NCBI GenBank assembly: GCA_903842235.1
Contig: CAIMLG010000238.1
Span: 1 to 52,796 of the forward strand
Reading direction: 5' to 3'
Source: an uncultured Verrucomicrobia subdivision 3 bacterium
GTDB taxonomy: Bacteria > Verrucomicrobiota > Verrucomicrobiia > Limisphaerales > UBA11358
Length of the DNA stretch: 52,796 bases
Of this stretch, positions 1-9,870 are shown piece after piece (position 1 is the first letter of the stretch; each line of letters starts with the position of its first letter). The notes under the pieces are model-generated. The model made no database searches and was not told the DNA's origin. It worked only from the letters and a program-made list of their open reading frames with translations. A program made the translations under genes and the position numbers.

Positions 1-480
<480 letters not shown>

Positions 481-670
481 GGCACAATTCTCATGCAAAG
501 AGGCGCAGAGGCAAAGGATTTTTCCGCCCCGGGCGCTGATGAATGCGGCGGATTTCGGGATTCCGCAAAAAAGTAAATATTCTTTGAAACTTTAGCTGGT
601 GAGCGGTGTCTAATCGGGCAAAACTAGCCGGCCGCCAGGATTCTTTGGTTCAAACGGCATCATTTATTTA

Positions 671-2371
671 ATGGTTTTTCTGCGAAACAAATTTATTTCA
701 GTTTGCCGCTGGTCAAACGTCCCGCCGGTCGCAGGGCTGCTTTTGGCGGTGGCGGTGGCGGGTTGTTCCGCCAGCCATTACCGCCAGTCGGCCGACCGCG
801 CGGCTTATGGCTTGATTCGGCAAAAAACGCCGCTGGTGAAAAACATGGATTCCGCCTTTACCATCGAGCAGACCAACACCATCCCGCTCGAGGGTTTGCC
901 GGTGGTCACGAATGTGGTGGATTATCTCGGGGCGGATGGCGCTGCGGAACGCGGGGCGCGTTTGCTCCGCCTGGAAGATGCGCTAAAGATCGCCGTGCAC
1001 CAGAGCCGCAGCTATCAGGCGCGCAAGGAACAATTGTATCTGGCGGCGCTGTCACTGGAGCTGTCGCGCCACCAGTTCACGCCGATTTTCTCTGGCAGCG
1101 GGAGCGCGGCTTATAATGCGGCGGCCACGGAAACGGCGCCGTTGAGCGATCAATTCGTTGAAAGCCGCAGCGTCAGCGCCAATGGTGCGGTGGGCGCGAG
1201 CTGGCTGGTTCGCGATGTGGGCAAAATCACGACGGCGTTTACCACGGATTTCCTGCGCTTTGTCACTGGCGATCCGCGACTGGCCACGTCGTCCAAGCTG
1301 AGCGCCACGTTTGTCCGGCCGCTCTGGCAGGACGCGGGCTACAAGTCGGAGATGGAGGGCTTGAAGCAGGCGGAGCGGGATTTGCTTTATGGACTGCGGG
1401 ATTTCACCCAATATCGAAAGGATTTCAGCGTTAAGATCGCCACGTCCTACTACGGCGTGCTGGGCAATCGCGACGCCGTGCGCAACAGCTACCTCAACCT
1501 CCAGACCTCGCACAAGAATGCCGATCGCACCCGCGCCCTGGCGCAGGAAGGCCGCGTGGCCGGCACGGATCTGGGGCGGCAGGAACAACAGGAATTGACC
1601 GCCGAAAGCGGCTGGATCAACGCCGTGCGCAGCTACAAGCAGGCGCTGGATAATTTCAAAATCCAACTGGGCCTCAAAGTGGACGCCAATCTCGTGCTGG
1701 ACGACGGCGAACTGGCCGCCTTGCAGATCCACCACCCGGACATCAGTGTGGATGATTCGCTGCAACTGGCGCTGGTGTCGCGGCTGGATTACATGAGCAT
1801 CCAGGACCAGTTGGCCGACGCCGAGCGCAAGGTGAAGGTGGCGGAGAATTTTCTCAAGCCGAGCGTGAACCTGTTTGCCAACGCGGCCATCGCCAGCAAT
1901 CCGGGCAAAAACTTTTCCCTGCCCGAGCCGCAGCGTTACTCGTGGAGCGCCGGGCTGGAGGTGGATCCCGGGCTGGATCGCACGGCGGAGCGCAATGCGT
2001 ATCGCCAAGCCTTGATCGCCCGGAACAGCGCCGCCCGGACGCTGGAAGAGCAGGAAGACCAGATCCGGCTGCAAGTGCGCGACAGTTGGCGCACGCTGGA
2101 CCAGGCCAAGCGCAACTATGAAATCAGCGAAGTTGGCGTGCATATTGCCGAGCGCCGCGTGGAGGAACAAAGCCTGCTCGCCGAGGTGGGCCGTTCCAAG
2201 GCGCAAGACCAAGTGGATGCGCAAAACGCGCTGATTGATTCCAAAAACCAGCGGACGCAGGCGCTCGTGAATCACACGATCGCGCGGCTGCAGTTCTGGA
2301 ACAACATGGGAATTCTCTACATCAAAGACAACGGTCAGTGGGAAGAGGTGTCGAATGCAAAAACTAAATAA
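671..2371 (+). CDS. TolC-family outer-membrane lipoprotein
   Basis: Outer-membrane channel component of a tripartite exporter. The 566-residue protein starts with a basic stretch and a hydrophobic segment ending in a lipobox (AVAVAGC, Cys about residue 32), so it should be lipidated like OprM/NodT-type TolC proteins. The rest has the TolC pattern of two repeats rich in long Gln/Ala/Arg helices (QARKEQLYLAALSLELSRHQ, then RNYEISEVGVHIAERRVEEQ) with beta-rich segments between. It is the first gene of a four-gene operon with a periplasmic adaptor, an ABC ATPase and a MacB-type permease, and its last 17 bases overlap the adaptor gene. The substrate cannot be told from sequence. No strong Shine-Dalgarno sequence is visible. 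Confidence 0.85.
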   Translation: MVFLRNKFISVCRWSNVPPVAGLLLAVAVAGCSASHYRQSADRAAYGLIRQKTPLVKNMDSAFTIEQTNTIPLEGLPVVTNVVDYLGADGAAERGARLLRLEDALKIAVHQSRSYQARKEQLYLAALSLELSRHQFTPIFSGSGSAAYNAAATETAPLSDQFVESRSVSANGAVGASWLVRDVGKITTAFTTDFLRFVTGDPRLATSSKLSATFVRPLWQDAGYKSEMEGLKQAERDLLYGLRDFTQYRKDFSVKIATSYYGVLGNRDAVRNSYLNLQTSHKNADRTRALAQEGRVAGTDLGRQEQQELTAESGWINAVRSYKQALDNFKIQLGLKVDANLVLDDGELAALQIHHPDISVDDSLQLALVSRLDYMSIQDQLADAERKVKVAENFLKPSVNLFANAAIASNPGKNFSLPEPQRYSWSAGLEVDPGLDRTAERNAYRQALIARNSAARTLEEQEDQIRLQVRDSWRTLDQAKRNYEISEVGVHIAERRVEEQSLLAEVGRSKAQDQVDAQNALIDSKNQRTQALVNHTIARLQFWNNMGILYIKDNGQWEEVSNAKTK

Positions 2372-4292
2372 AATTCTGACTTTCATCCGCCGGCAGCCCC
2401 GCTGGCGGCAGATCACCGCCGGCGTCCTCCTGGCGCTGGGGGCTTGGTGGGCATTGCGCAGCGGCACCAGCGCCGGACCGGCGGCACCGACCTTTGCGGC
2501 GCGGCGCGGCCCGCTGGAAATCAATGTTCTGGAAGGCGGCAGCCTGCAGGCGCTGGAATCGCAGGAGGCCAAATGCGAAGTCCGCGTGGGCTATCAGGGC
2601 ACGAAAATTCTGCGGATTGTCGAGGAAGGCTACCTGGTGTCGGACGCGGATGTGACGAATGGCAAGGTGCTGGTGGAACTGGATTCCTCCGACCTGCAAA
2701 AGCAGATTGCGCAGCAGGAATTGCAGTATCAAGAGGCGGTGGCCACCTTGATTGATGCCCAGCAAAACTACGAAATCCAGCTGAACCAGAATCAGAGCGA
2801 CATCAAGGCGGCCGAGCAAAAGGCCCGGTTTGCCCGGATGGATTTTGACAAATTCCTGGGCGACACCGTTTCCGCCCAGATCATCAAGGAACACGGGCTC
2901 GACAAAATTTTTGCGGAGGCCAGCAGTTATGACGCGGAGCAAACGGGCCATGCGGAAGTCGCCAGCACCGTCAAAGACGCCCCCCCGCCGTCGATCACCG
3001 AATCCGGAACTGTGCCGCCGGGCCGCGGCGCCACGAATGGGAGTGCGCCCGGCGTCGTCGCTGGGCCGGGTCGGCCGGCGGTCCCGTCCGTGCCCGCTGC
3101 GGTTACGAATCTCACCGTGGCCAATGCGATTCCCGATGCCATTATTGATTTCTTGAAATACGCCAGCCTGGAGGCGTTGGGCGATGGCGAAGCCAAACAA
3201 AAACTGCGCAAGTTTGAGGATGATTTGCAGGCGGCCCAGAAGGATCTTGGCCAAGCCCGGGCCACGCTGGAAGGCACCAAGCGCCTGTATGAAAAACAAT
3301 TTGTCGCCAAGTATGAACTCACGCGGGATCAGTTATTGCAGGACAGCGCGGAATTAAAAGTCCAGACGGCGGAAACCGACCGGGCGCTGTTCTTGAAATA
3401 TGATTTCTCCAAAACCGCCGAAAAATCGCTGTCCGACTACACGGACGCGGTCCGCGAACTGGACCGGGCCCGGCGCGCGGCCATTTCCAAGCTGGCCCAA
3501 GCCAAGGCCAAGCTGCAATCCGCCCAGGGACAATATGAAGTCCAGACCCGCCAGCGCCAGGATCTCAAGGAGCAGCTGGAAAAATGCACGATCCGCGCGC
3601 AGAAGAGCGGCTTGGTCGTCTATGGCGGCAGCGGGGATAACAATTATTACGGCGGGCAGGAGCCCATCCGCGAAGGCGCCACCGTGCGCGAGCGGCAGGC
3701 CATTTTCACCATCCCGGACATGTCCCGCATGTCGGTCAGCGTCAAAATCCACGAGAGCTACATCAAGAAAATTACCAAGGGCCAGAAGGCGCGGATTACC
3801 GTGGACGCTTTCCCCGACACCATTCTCACCGGCGATATCACCAAGGTGGGCGTGCTGCCCGATTCCCAAAACCGGTGGATGAACCCGGATTTGAAAGTTT
3901 ATAACACGACTATCACCATCAACGGCAGCTATGACTGGGTCAAACCCGGCATGAGCGCCAAGGTGGAAATTCTGGTGAACAAGCTGGCCGATGTGGTTTA
4001 CATCCCGCTGCAGGCGGTGGTGCCGGGCGACGGCCGGCAATTCTGCTATGTGGCGGGCCACTTCAAGCCGGAGCGCCGGGAAATCACCGTCGGCGACTTC
4101 AATGACGATTTCATTGAAATCAAACGCGGGCTGCAGGAAGGCGAGCGGGTGCTATTGCGGCCGCCGGACGGCGCGGAAGCGGACGGCGCGGAAAAAAATA
4201 AAACCACGCCGGAGCCCAAGCCCACCGAACCCGCCAAAGCCAGCCCGCCGGCGCTGCCGGCCAAGGCGACCCCGGCCACCAGCAAGGCTTAA
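2355..4292 (+). CDS. HlyD/MacA-type periplasmic adaptor subunit
   Basis: Membrane-fusion protein linking the inner-membrane ABC permease to the TolC-like channel. It has 645 residues: a short cytosolic N-terminus, one membrane anchor (about 16-34), the start of a biotinyl-lipoyl-like domain (ARRGPLEINVLEGG), a long coiled-coil hairpin (about 110-160 and 285-415), the return of the lipoyl/beta-barrel part (KCTIRAQKSGLVVYGGSG), and a membrane-proximal domain. It is far longer than MacA (about 370). The excess is a Pro/Gly/Ser-rich insertion near residues 195-255 within the hairpin and a Lys/Pro/Ala tail after about residue 610. The start overlaps the tolC-like gene, and the ABC ATPase begins 11 bases downstream. 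Confidence 0.85.
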   Translation: MQKLNKILTFIRRQPRWRQITAGVLLALGAWWALRSGTSAGPAAPTFAARRGPLEINVLEGGSLQALESQEAKCEVRVGYQGTKILRIVEEGYLVSDADVTNGKVLVELDSSDLQKQIAQQELQYQEAVATLIDAQQNYEIQLNQNQSDIKAAEQKARFARMDFDKFLGDTVSAQIIKEHGLDKIFAEASSYDAEQTGHAEVASTVKDAPPPSITESGTVPPGRGATNGSAPGVVAGPGRPAVPSVPAAVTNLTVANAIPDAIIDFLKYASLEALGDGEAKQKLRKFEDDLQAAQKDLGQARATLEGTKRLYEKQFVAKYELTRDQLLQDSAELKVQTAETDRALFLKYDFSKTAEKSLSDYTDAVRELDRARRAAISKLAQAKAKLQSAQGQYEVQTRQRQDLKEQLEKCTIRAQKSGLVVYGGSGDNNYYGGQEPIREGATVRERQAIFTIPDMSRMSVSVKIHESYIKKITKGQKARITVDAFPDTILTGDITKVGVLPDSQNRWMNPDLKVYNTTITINGSYDWVKPGMSAKVEILVNKLADVVYIPLQAVVPGDGRQFCYVAGHFKPERREITVGDFNDDFIEIKRGLQEGERVLLRPPDGAEADGAEKNKTTPEPKPTEPAKASPPALPAKATPATSKA

Positions 4293-4303
4293 CCGCACCC
4301 GCC

Positions 4304-4990
4304 ATGTCTGCGCCGATTGTTAAATTTAAGGATGTCACCAAGACCTACCAGATGGGTCCGGTGACGGTGGAAGCATTGCGCGGCGTATCCTTCGCCATTG
4401 AGCCGGGGGAATATATCAGCATCATGGGCTCGTCCGGCTGCGGCAAATCCACGCTGCTCAATCTGCTCGGCTGCCTGGATCGCCCGACCACCGGCCACTA
4501 TTTTCTCGGCGGCCAGGACGTGTCGCAGATGGATGACGACGCGCTCTCCGCCGTGCGCGGGGCGCGGCTGGGCTTCATTTTTCAATCCTACAACCTCATC
4601 CAGCAGCTCTCGGTGGTGGAGAACATCGAAGTGCCGCTTTACTATCAGGACTGGCCCGAGGCGGCCTCCCGCGAAGTGGCGCACAAACTGGCCGCCCGGG
4701 TCGGCCTGGCGCAGCGGTTGGATCACAAACCGTTTGAATTATCCGGCGGCCAGCAGCAACGCGTGGCCATTGCCCGCGCCCTGGTCAACGACCCGCTGGT
4801 GATTCTCGCGGATGAACCCACCGGCAATCTCGACTCCGCCTCGGGCGTGGAGATCTTGAAAATTTTCGACGAGCTGCACGCCCAGGGCAAAACCCTGATC
4901 ATTGTGACCCACGATCCCACCGTCGGTAAACGCGCCCGCCGCACCCTTCGCCTGTGCGACGGCCTGATTGAAAGCGATGTCCGCCATTAA
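4304..4990 (+). CDS. ABC transporter ATP-binding protein (MacB/LolD type)
   Basis: Cytoplasmic ATPase that powers the adjacent FtsX/MacB-type permease. The 228 residues carry Walker A (GSSGCGKST, residues 42-50), a Q-loop (FIFQSYNLI), the signature LSGGQQQR and Walker B with the catalytic glutamate (VILADEPTG), then the H-loop (IIVTHD). Length and motifs fit the MacB-type subfamily in which ATPase and permease are separate chains. The gene end overlaps the start of the permease gene, which implies translational coupling. The export substrate is unknown. Confidence 0.93.
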   Translation: MSAPIVKFKDVTKTYQMGPVTVEALRGVSFAIEPGEYISIMGSSGCGKSTLLNLLGCLDRPTTGHYFLGGQDVSQMDDDALSAVRGARLGFIFQSYNLIQQLSVVENIEVPLYYQDWPEAASREVAHKLAARVGLAQRLDHKPFELSGGQQQRVAIARALVNDPLVILADEPTGNLDSASGVEILKIFDELHAQGKTLIIVTHDPTVGKRARRTLRLCDGLIESDVRH

Positions 4991-6314
4991 CCCCCCAGCC
5001 AGCCATGAAAGCGCCTGGCGCGGCCTTACCGTCGCGCGGTTGAAGCGCGCGGTGCGCCTGGGCCTGCGCAGCTTGTGGCAGCATCGCCTGCGCTCGCTGC
5101 TCACGGTGCTGGGCATCGTCTTTGGCGTGTGCTCGGTGATCGCCATGCTCGCCATTGGCGAGGGCGCCAGCTATGAGGCCCAGGAACAGATTAAAAGCCT
5201 CGGCAGCCAGAATATTATTTTGCGCAGCGTCAAACCGCCGGATGAACAGAAAATTTCCAACCAGGGCAGCCAGAGCTATGTGCTGAATTACGGCATCACC
5301 TACGCCGATGCGGAGCGGATTCAGGCCACCATTCCCAACGTGACGGTCATTCTGCCCGCCCGCAATATCCGCGAATACGCCTGGAATATCAGCAAGCGCG
5401 TGGATTGTGAAATTGTCGGCACCGTGCCGTGGTATCCCACCATGCGCAACCAGCGCGTGGCCCAAGGCCGCTTCTTCACGGACAAAGACATGGCCACCCG
5501 CACCAGCGTGTGCGTGCTGGGCGCCGAGATGGTGCCGCTGCTGTTTCCGCTGGAATCCCCGCTGGGCAAACACGTCCGCGTGGGCGGCGACTATTATCAG
5601 GTCATCGGCGTCATGGAGGCGCACGGGCACGAGGCCAAAACCGATGAGACCACGGAAACGAAGGATAAATCCGCCGCCTTCCGCATGTTTGTGCCGCTGG
5701 AAACCATCAAGATGCGCTATGGCGAAGTCCTGATGCGCCGCCGGAGCGGCAGCTTTGAAGCCGAGCGCGTGGAACTGCACGAGCTCACCGTAAAAGTTGC
5801 CTCGCTGGAGACGGTGACGGGCGTTGCCGACGCCATCAAGACGGTGCTCGAGCGCAACCACAAGAAGAAGGATTATCAGATCGACGTGCCCCTCGAGATG
5901 CTCCGGCGCGCGGAGCGGACGAAACAGATTTTCAACATCGTGCTGGGCTCCATTGCCGCGATTTCCCTGCTCGTGGGCGGCATCGGCATCATGAACATCA
6001 TGCTGGCCAGCGTCACCGAACGCACCCGCGAAATCGGCATCCGCCGCGCCCTCGGCGCCCGGCGACGGGATATTATCATCCAATTTCTCGTCGAGACGGT
6101 GATGCTCTCCGGCATTGGGGGCATCATGGGGGTGATGCTGGGCGTGACCATTCCGCTGATCGTCTCGCACACCGCCGGCATGAAAACCATCATCACGCTC
6201 TGGTCGCCGCTGCTGGCCTTCACCATCTCGGCTTTGGTCGGCGTGGTCTTCGGCATCTACCCCGCCGTGCGGGCGGCGAACATGGATCCGGTGGAAGCCC
6301 TGCGGCATGAGTAA
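4977..6314 (+). CDS. MacB/FtsX-family ABC transporter permease
   Basis: Inner-membrane permease of the tripartite exporter, acting by mechanotransmission rather than as a classical pore (family knowledge). The layout is typical: a cytosolic N-terminus, TM1 (SLLTVLGIVFGVCSVIAML), a large periplasmic MacB_PCD domain of about 260 residues, three C-terminal TM segments including IGIMNIMLASVTERTREIGI, and the conserved ending PVEALRHE. The ORF track starts at a TTG at 4968. I prefer the ATG at 4977, which overlaps the ATPase stop. It is the last gene of the operon and is followed by a convergent infA. Confidence 0.92.
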   Translation: MSAINPPASHESAWRGLTVARLKRAVRLGLRSLWQHRLRSLLTVLGIVFGVCSVIAMLAIGEGASYEAQEQIKSLGSQNIILRSVKPPDEQKISNQGSQSYVLNYGITYADAERIQATIPNVTVILPARNIREYAWNISKRVDCEIVGTVPWYPTMRNQRVAQGRFFTDKDMATRTSVCVLGAEMVPLLFPLESPLGKHVRVGGDYYQVIGVMEAHGHEAKTDETTETKDKSAAFRMFVPLETIKMRYGEVLMRRRSGSFEAERVELHELTVKVASLETVTGVADAIKTVLERNHKKKDYQIDVPLEMLRRAERTKQIFNIVLGSIAAISLLVGGIGIMNIMLASVTERTREIGIRRALGARRRDIIIQFLVETVMLSGIGGIMGVMLGVTIPLIVSHTAGMKTIITLWSPLLAFTISALVGVVFGIYPAVRAANMDPVEALRHE

Positions 6315-6405
6315 CCGGAGGGGAAACGGCGCAAGCTTCCCGGCTGGTCGTGAGAGAGCCTGGGGCGAGACATTCGCCTGCGCCCGCCCGGCAGACGAGT
6401 GAACC

Positions 6406-6627
6406 TTAGCGCAGACGGTAGGTGATGCGGGCTTTGGAGAGGTCGTAGGGGGACATTTCGATGCGCACGCGGTCGCCGACGGTGAGGCGGACGTAATGTT
6501 TCCGCATCTTGCCGGAGATGTGCGCGAGCACTTCGTGCTGATTGTCCAAGGCCACCCGGAACATCGTTCCGGGCAACACCATCTTGACGACGCCTTCCAA
6601 TTCAATTGCTTCTTCTGCCATAACCAT
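6406..6627 (-). CDS. infA: Translation initiation factor IF-1
   Basis: Binds the 30S A site during translation initiation. The 73-residue product is a single OB-fold with the family signatures [34 protein letters not shown] and the ending [13 protein letters not shown]. An internal ATG at 6621 ([10 protein letters not shown]) would give the more usual IF-1 N-terminus and 71 residues; either start is possible. It stands alone here, not next to secY or rpmJ. Confidence 0.97.
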   Translation of the reverse strand: MVMAEEAIELEGVVKMVLPGTMFRVALDNQHEVLAHISGKMRKHYVRLTVGDRVRIEMSPYDLSKARITYRLR

Positions 6628-6652
6628 TTTCCCAGGCCGTTATGCCCGGTAT

Positions 6653-6684
6653 GAAAAATAAAGCGGAGACGCACCCGCGCCTCC
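6653..6684 (-). terminator. Possible intrinsic terminator downstream of the PF13557-like gene
   Basis: Read on the minus strand, GGAGGCGC and GCGTCTCC form an 8-pair stem (one G-U pair) around a short loop, followed by GCTTTATTTTT. It lies about 95 bases after the stop of the 6780-7667 gene and before infA, so it would separate the two transcripts. The T-tract is interrupted. Confidence 0.45.
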
Positions 6685-6779
6685 AGCTTCTAAGCCGATC
6701 AAATCAACTCATCCAAGATGGCCAGCCCCATTCGCCGGCACAAGCCCAATTTCGGCGATTTCAGGCCGGGTCCGGCAGA

Positions 6780-7667
6780 TTAAAACCGCTTGGTCAGCGT
6801 CAGTGTGAAAGTCTGGCCTTGGGCGCGGTTTTCCGCCATGAATTCATTCAGGTAACGGAAGGAAACAAACACCATCGGCTTCGGAAACGCCAGGCTGATT
6901 TCCGGTCCGACCGCCGCCACGCGATCTTGGGGCGAGACCGATAGAGCCGGGCCGCTGTCGCCGGTGACTTTTTGCTGATAATAACCGACCACGCCGACAT
7001 CAATGACTTTTTGTAGCGTCTTGCTGATGCCCCATTCCAGCGTGAACGCCTGGCCGCGCGTCACGTGCGTGTCATCCTGCTCGGTGTTGTATTCGTAGCG
7101 GCCGAGCGCGGACACGGCCCAGGTTTTTTCCTGATCCACATACCACGTGGCTCCGGCGGTCAACATGGGCGTCCAGTATCCGAGGCCGGGTTTGGTGCTG
7201 TTCGGCTCGTAATCGCCGGTCGGCATCCACACGCCGAGAGCGGTTGAAAAATCAAACTGCTTGACGTGCCAGGACAGCGTGGATTCGGCAAACAAATCGC
7301 CTGCGCCAAAGGTGCTGCTTTCCGCGCCGCCGGCCCGGACGCTTTGATAGGTCAGCGGGATCAGCGCATCCACGCCCACAAAACCGCCCAGCAGTTTCGT
7401 GTCGGTTATCCAAATCACCCTCGGCACGTTGGCGTAGGTGAAGGCCTTGAAATCGGGCGGGCCGGAGCTGTCGCCGCTGCCGTTGTTTGCCCTCGTGGCA
7501 TAGTAGGCCAGATTGTAATCGCGCACATACCAGCCGGGCGGCGGCAGCGACGCGCCCTTGAGGCCTTCGACGCCGGGCACATAATGGGCCGTAGGTTGGG
7601 CTTGAAGCGAGGTGGCCAGAACTGCTGAACTGAGTATGAGAACTAGGCGGGCCAGTGATGTTTTCAT
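6780..7667 (-). CDS. Putative outer-membrane beta-barrel protein of the phenol-meta-degradation (PF13557-like) type
   Basis: The 295-residue protein has a clear signal peptide (MKTSLARLVLILSSAVLATSLQA) and the alternating pattern of a small beta-barrel, ending in an aromatic residue (TLTLTKRF) as expected for outer-membrane insertion. The order GAGDLFAEST, then GVWMPTGDY, then GLGYWTPMLTAGATWY resembles the PF13557 group of putative outer-membrane transporters. The substrate is unknown. It lies 24 bases downstream of the TrpB2 gene on the same strand, so co-transcription is possible, but a functional link to tryptophan or indole is speculation. Confidence 0.7.
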   Translation of the reverse strand: MKTSLARLVLILSSAVLATSLQAQPTAHYVPGVEGLKGASLPPPGWYVRDYNLAYYATRANNGSGDSSGPPDFKAFTYANVPRVIWITDTKLLGGFVGVDALIPLTYQSVRAGGAESSTFGAGDLFAESTLSWHVKQFDFSTALGVWMPTGDYEPNSTKPGLGYWTPMLTAGATWYVDQEKTWAVSALGRYEYNTEQDDTHVTRGQAFTLEWGISKTLQKVIDVGVVGYYQQKVTGDSGPALSVSPQDRVAAVGPEISLAFPKPMVFVSFRYLNEFMAENRAQGQTFTLTLTKRF

Positions 7668-7691
7668 GTGATTTTAAGGGTTGGTTGGGAA

Positions 7692-8999
7692 TTAAACGTC
7701 CTGAATTTTTCCGTGCAGATAGGTTTCAAACGAGCTCAAATCGAGCAGGCCATGGCCGGAAAGGTTGAAGAGCAGTACTTTTTTCTGGCCGGCTTCGCGG
7801 CATTTCATCGCCTCATTCACCACGGCGGCGATGGCGTGGGACGATTCCGGCGCCGGCACAATGCCTTCGTTGCGGGCAAATAGCGTCGCGGCCTCAAACA
7901 CCTTCGTCTGGTGAATCGCCTCGGCCTCGATCAGCCCCAGCTTGAGCGCGTGGCTGACCATCGGCGACATGCCGTGGTACCGCAGCCCGCCCGCATGAAT
8001 GCTGGGCGGCATGAACTTGTGGCCCAGCGTATACATCATCATCAGCGGCGTGGTTTCCGCCGTGTCGCCGAAGTCATAGCGCAGTTCGCCCTGGGTGAGC
8101 GAAGGGCAGGCCGATGGTTCCACGCCGACGATGCGGTATTTCTTGCCGTCGCGAATTTTCCCCCGGATGAAGGGGAAGGTCAGGCCGGCAAAATTGCTGC
8201 CGCCGCCGCAGCAGCCAAAAATCACATCCGGTTCCTCGCCAGCCATTTCCATCTGCTGGATGGTTTCCTCGCCGATGACGGTCTGGTGATGGCAGACATG
8301 GTTCAGCACGCTGCCGAGGGAATATTTCGTGCCCGGCGTCTTGACCGTGTCCTCGATGGCTTCGCTGATGGCGATGCCGAGGCTACCGGCGCAATGCGGA
8401 TCTTCCGCCAGCAGTTTGCGGCCATATTCCGTCAGGGGGCTGGGGCTGGCGTGAACCGTCCCGCCCCAAGTATGCATGAGCATCCGGCGATACGGCTTCT
8501 GGTCGTAGCTCACCTTGACCATGTAAATATTGCATTCCAGCCCGATCAGGCTGCACGCGAAGGCCAGCGATGCGCCCCACTGGCCCGCGCCGGTTTCGGT
8601 GGCCAGGCGCTTGGTGCCGGCAACTTTGTTGTAATACGCCTGCGGCACGGCGGTGTTGACCTTGTGACTGCCGGCGGGGCTGACGCCTTCGTATTTATAA
8701 TAAATGTGGGCCGGCGTGTTCAGCGCCTTTTCCAGCCGCACCGCCCGGAGCAACGGCGTGGGCCGCCAGAGGGCGTAGATTTCGCGCACCGGTTCGGGAA
8801 TCTCGATATATTTTTCCGCGCTGATTTCCTGGTCAATCAGGTTGCGGGGGAAAATCGCCTCCAACGCCTCGGGTGGCATGGGCTGCTGGGTGCCGGGATG
8901 CAGCGGCGGCGGCAGCGGTTCGGGGAAATCGGCATTGAGGTTATACCAGGCGGAGGGAATATCCGCCTGCGTCAGGTCAAAACGCGTTTTTAGGCTCAT
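7692..8999 (-). CDS. TrpB2-type tryptophan synthase beta-like PLP enzyme
   Basis: PLP-dependent beta-replacement enzyme of the TrpB2 group (TIGR01415-like), which converts indole and serine to tryptophan, often without a TrpA partner (family knowledge). From [10 protein letters not shown] it has 435 residues, longer than TrpB1 (about 400), with the extended N-terminal region seen in TrpB2. The PLP lysine is in [13 protein letters not shown] (about residue 113). Also visible are [14 protein letters not shown], the phosphate-binding [11 protein letters not shown], and the C-terminal SGHGLLDL. The ORF track starts 42 bases upstream; I prefer the ATG at 8997-8999. It is a second TrpB in the window besides the canonical one at 1-480. 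Confidence 0.93.
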   Translation of the reverse strand: MSLKTRFDLTQADIPSAWYNLNADFPEPLPPPLHPGTQQPMPPEALEAIFPRNLIDQEISAEKYIEIPEPVREIYALWRPTPLLRAVRLEKALNTPAHIYYKYEGVSPAGSHKVNTAVPQAYYNKVAGTKRLATETGAGQWGASLAFACSLIGLECNIYMVKVSYDQKPYRRMLMHTWGGTVHASPSPLTEYGRKLLAEDPHCAGSLGIAISEAIEDTVKTPGTKYSLGSVLNHVCHHQTVIGEETIQQMEMAGEEPDVIFGCCGGGSNFAGLTFPFIRGKIRDGKKYRIVGVEPSACPSLTQGELRYDFGDTAETTPLMMMYTLGHKFMPPSIHAGGLRYHGMSPMVSHALKLGLIEAEAIHQTKVFEAATLFARNEGIVPAPESSHAIAAVVNEAMKCREAGQKKVLLFNLSGHGLLDLSSFETYLHGKIQDV

Positions 9000-9030
9000 A
9001 GGGTGGCGGGCACATATTTGCGGAACTCCC

Positions 9031-9077
9031 GCCGGAGGCAAACAAATAATTTGGAATTCTGCGCTTTTTCCTCCGGC
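9031..9077. repeat. Inverted repeat between ABC-2 permease and TrpB2 gene
   Basis: Perfect 8-base arms GCCGGAGG and CCTCCGGC are separated by 31 bases of mostly AT-rich sequence. It occupies the short gap between the permease stop (9082) and the TrpB2 start (8999). It could be a leader structure or chance; there is no adjacent T-run to make it a standard terminator. Confidence 0.4.
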
Positions 9078-9081
9078 CGCT

Positions 9082-9870
9082 TTATTGCGTTCCCAGCTTG
9101 CTGAGCAGGCCCTTTTCCCGCGCCACGTCGAACATCCGGCGGAAGAATAGGGCGGCGGCGAGGAGATAAATCACATTCAAGCCCGCCGCCCAGCCGAATT
9201 GCGCCCACGAAAATGCCTCGCCGCGCATGACGTCCCGCATGCCTTCAAAAACGTGGCTGCACGGCATGGCCCACGCCAGCGGCTGCAGCCATGCCGGCAG
9301 GATGCTCACCGGATAAAACACCGCCGAGAGCGGCTGCACCAGAAACGGAATGCCCCAGGCCAGCGCCTCGGAGGCGTTGCCCCACCGCACGATCAGCGCC
9401 GTGGTGAACAGGCCCACCGCCCAGCCGAAGATCAGCAGGTTGAAAAAAAACGGCACCAGCGCGAGGCCCAGGTTCAGCAGGTTGAAATCGTAGAACGCCA
9501 GGGCCAGCACGGACAAGACGAGGGTGATGGCGATGATTTTGATCAATCCCACCAGAAACGTCGCCGCGATGAATTCGCTGCGCCGCAGCGGGGCGACAAA
9601 CAGGTTCAGCAGATTGCGCGACCAGACGTCCTCCAGAAACGCGATCGTCACCCCTTGCTGCGCCCGGTAGATGATGTCCCAGAAAATCATCGCGCTGATG
9701 AGGTAGCTGATCCAGTTGAAGGTGTGATTGGCGACGAGAAATTTGTAAAGAAAGCCCCACACCAGCAAGTCCATCACCGGCCAGAAAAACACCTCCATGA
9801 TGCGGGGCGGGCTGCGCCGATACAGGTAAAGGTAGCGCCGCATGAGCGCCCGGATGCGTCGCCAGTTCAT
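9082..9870 (-). CDS. ABC-2 type transporter permease
   Basis: Membrane subunit of an ABC-2 exporter, with 262 residues from [20 protein letters not shown]. There are about six hydrophobic segments, an amphipathic N-terminus, and the ABC-2 hallmark region near the end ([40 protein letters not shown]), which resembles the NodJ/DrrB class of drug or polysaccharide exporters. The ORF track extends 57 codons upstream, but the ATG at 9868-9870 overlaps the ATPase stop in an ATGA junction, which fixes the start. The substrate is unknown. Confidence 0.88.
   Translation of the reverse strand: MNWRRIRALMRRYLYLYRRSPPRIMEVFFWPVMDLLVWGFLYKFLVANHTFNWISYLISAMIFWDIIYRAQQGVTIAFLEDVWSRNLLNLFVAPLRRSEFIAATFLVGLIKIIAITLVLSVLALAFYDFNLLNLGLALVPFFFNLLIFGWAVGLFTTALIVRWGNASEALAWGIPFLVQPLSAVFYPVSILPAWLQPLAWAMPCSHVFEGMRDVMRGEAFSWAQFGWAAGLNVIYLLAAALFFRRMFDVAREKGLLSKLGTQ

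Noticed and set aside
1052-2572. 506-codon ORF on the minus strand
   Set aside because: Antisense to the TolC-like gene and the adaptor start; low-complexity Arg/Leu/His composition without motifs.
4899-6674. 591-codon ORF on the minus strand
   Set aside because: It lies antisense to the ABC permease and has the His/Ala/Asp/Gly-rich composition of a shadow frame in GC-rich DNA. The plus-strand genes carry clear family motifs.
7692-8999. TrpB2 gene as an assembly duplicate of the left-edge trpB
   Set aside because: The two proteins differ in length, in the residues around the PLP lysine and in subfamily.
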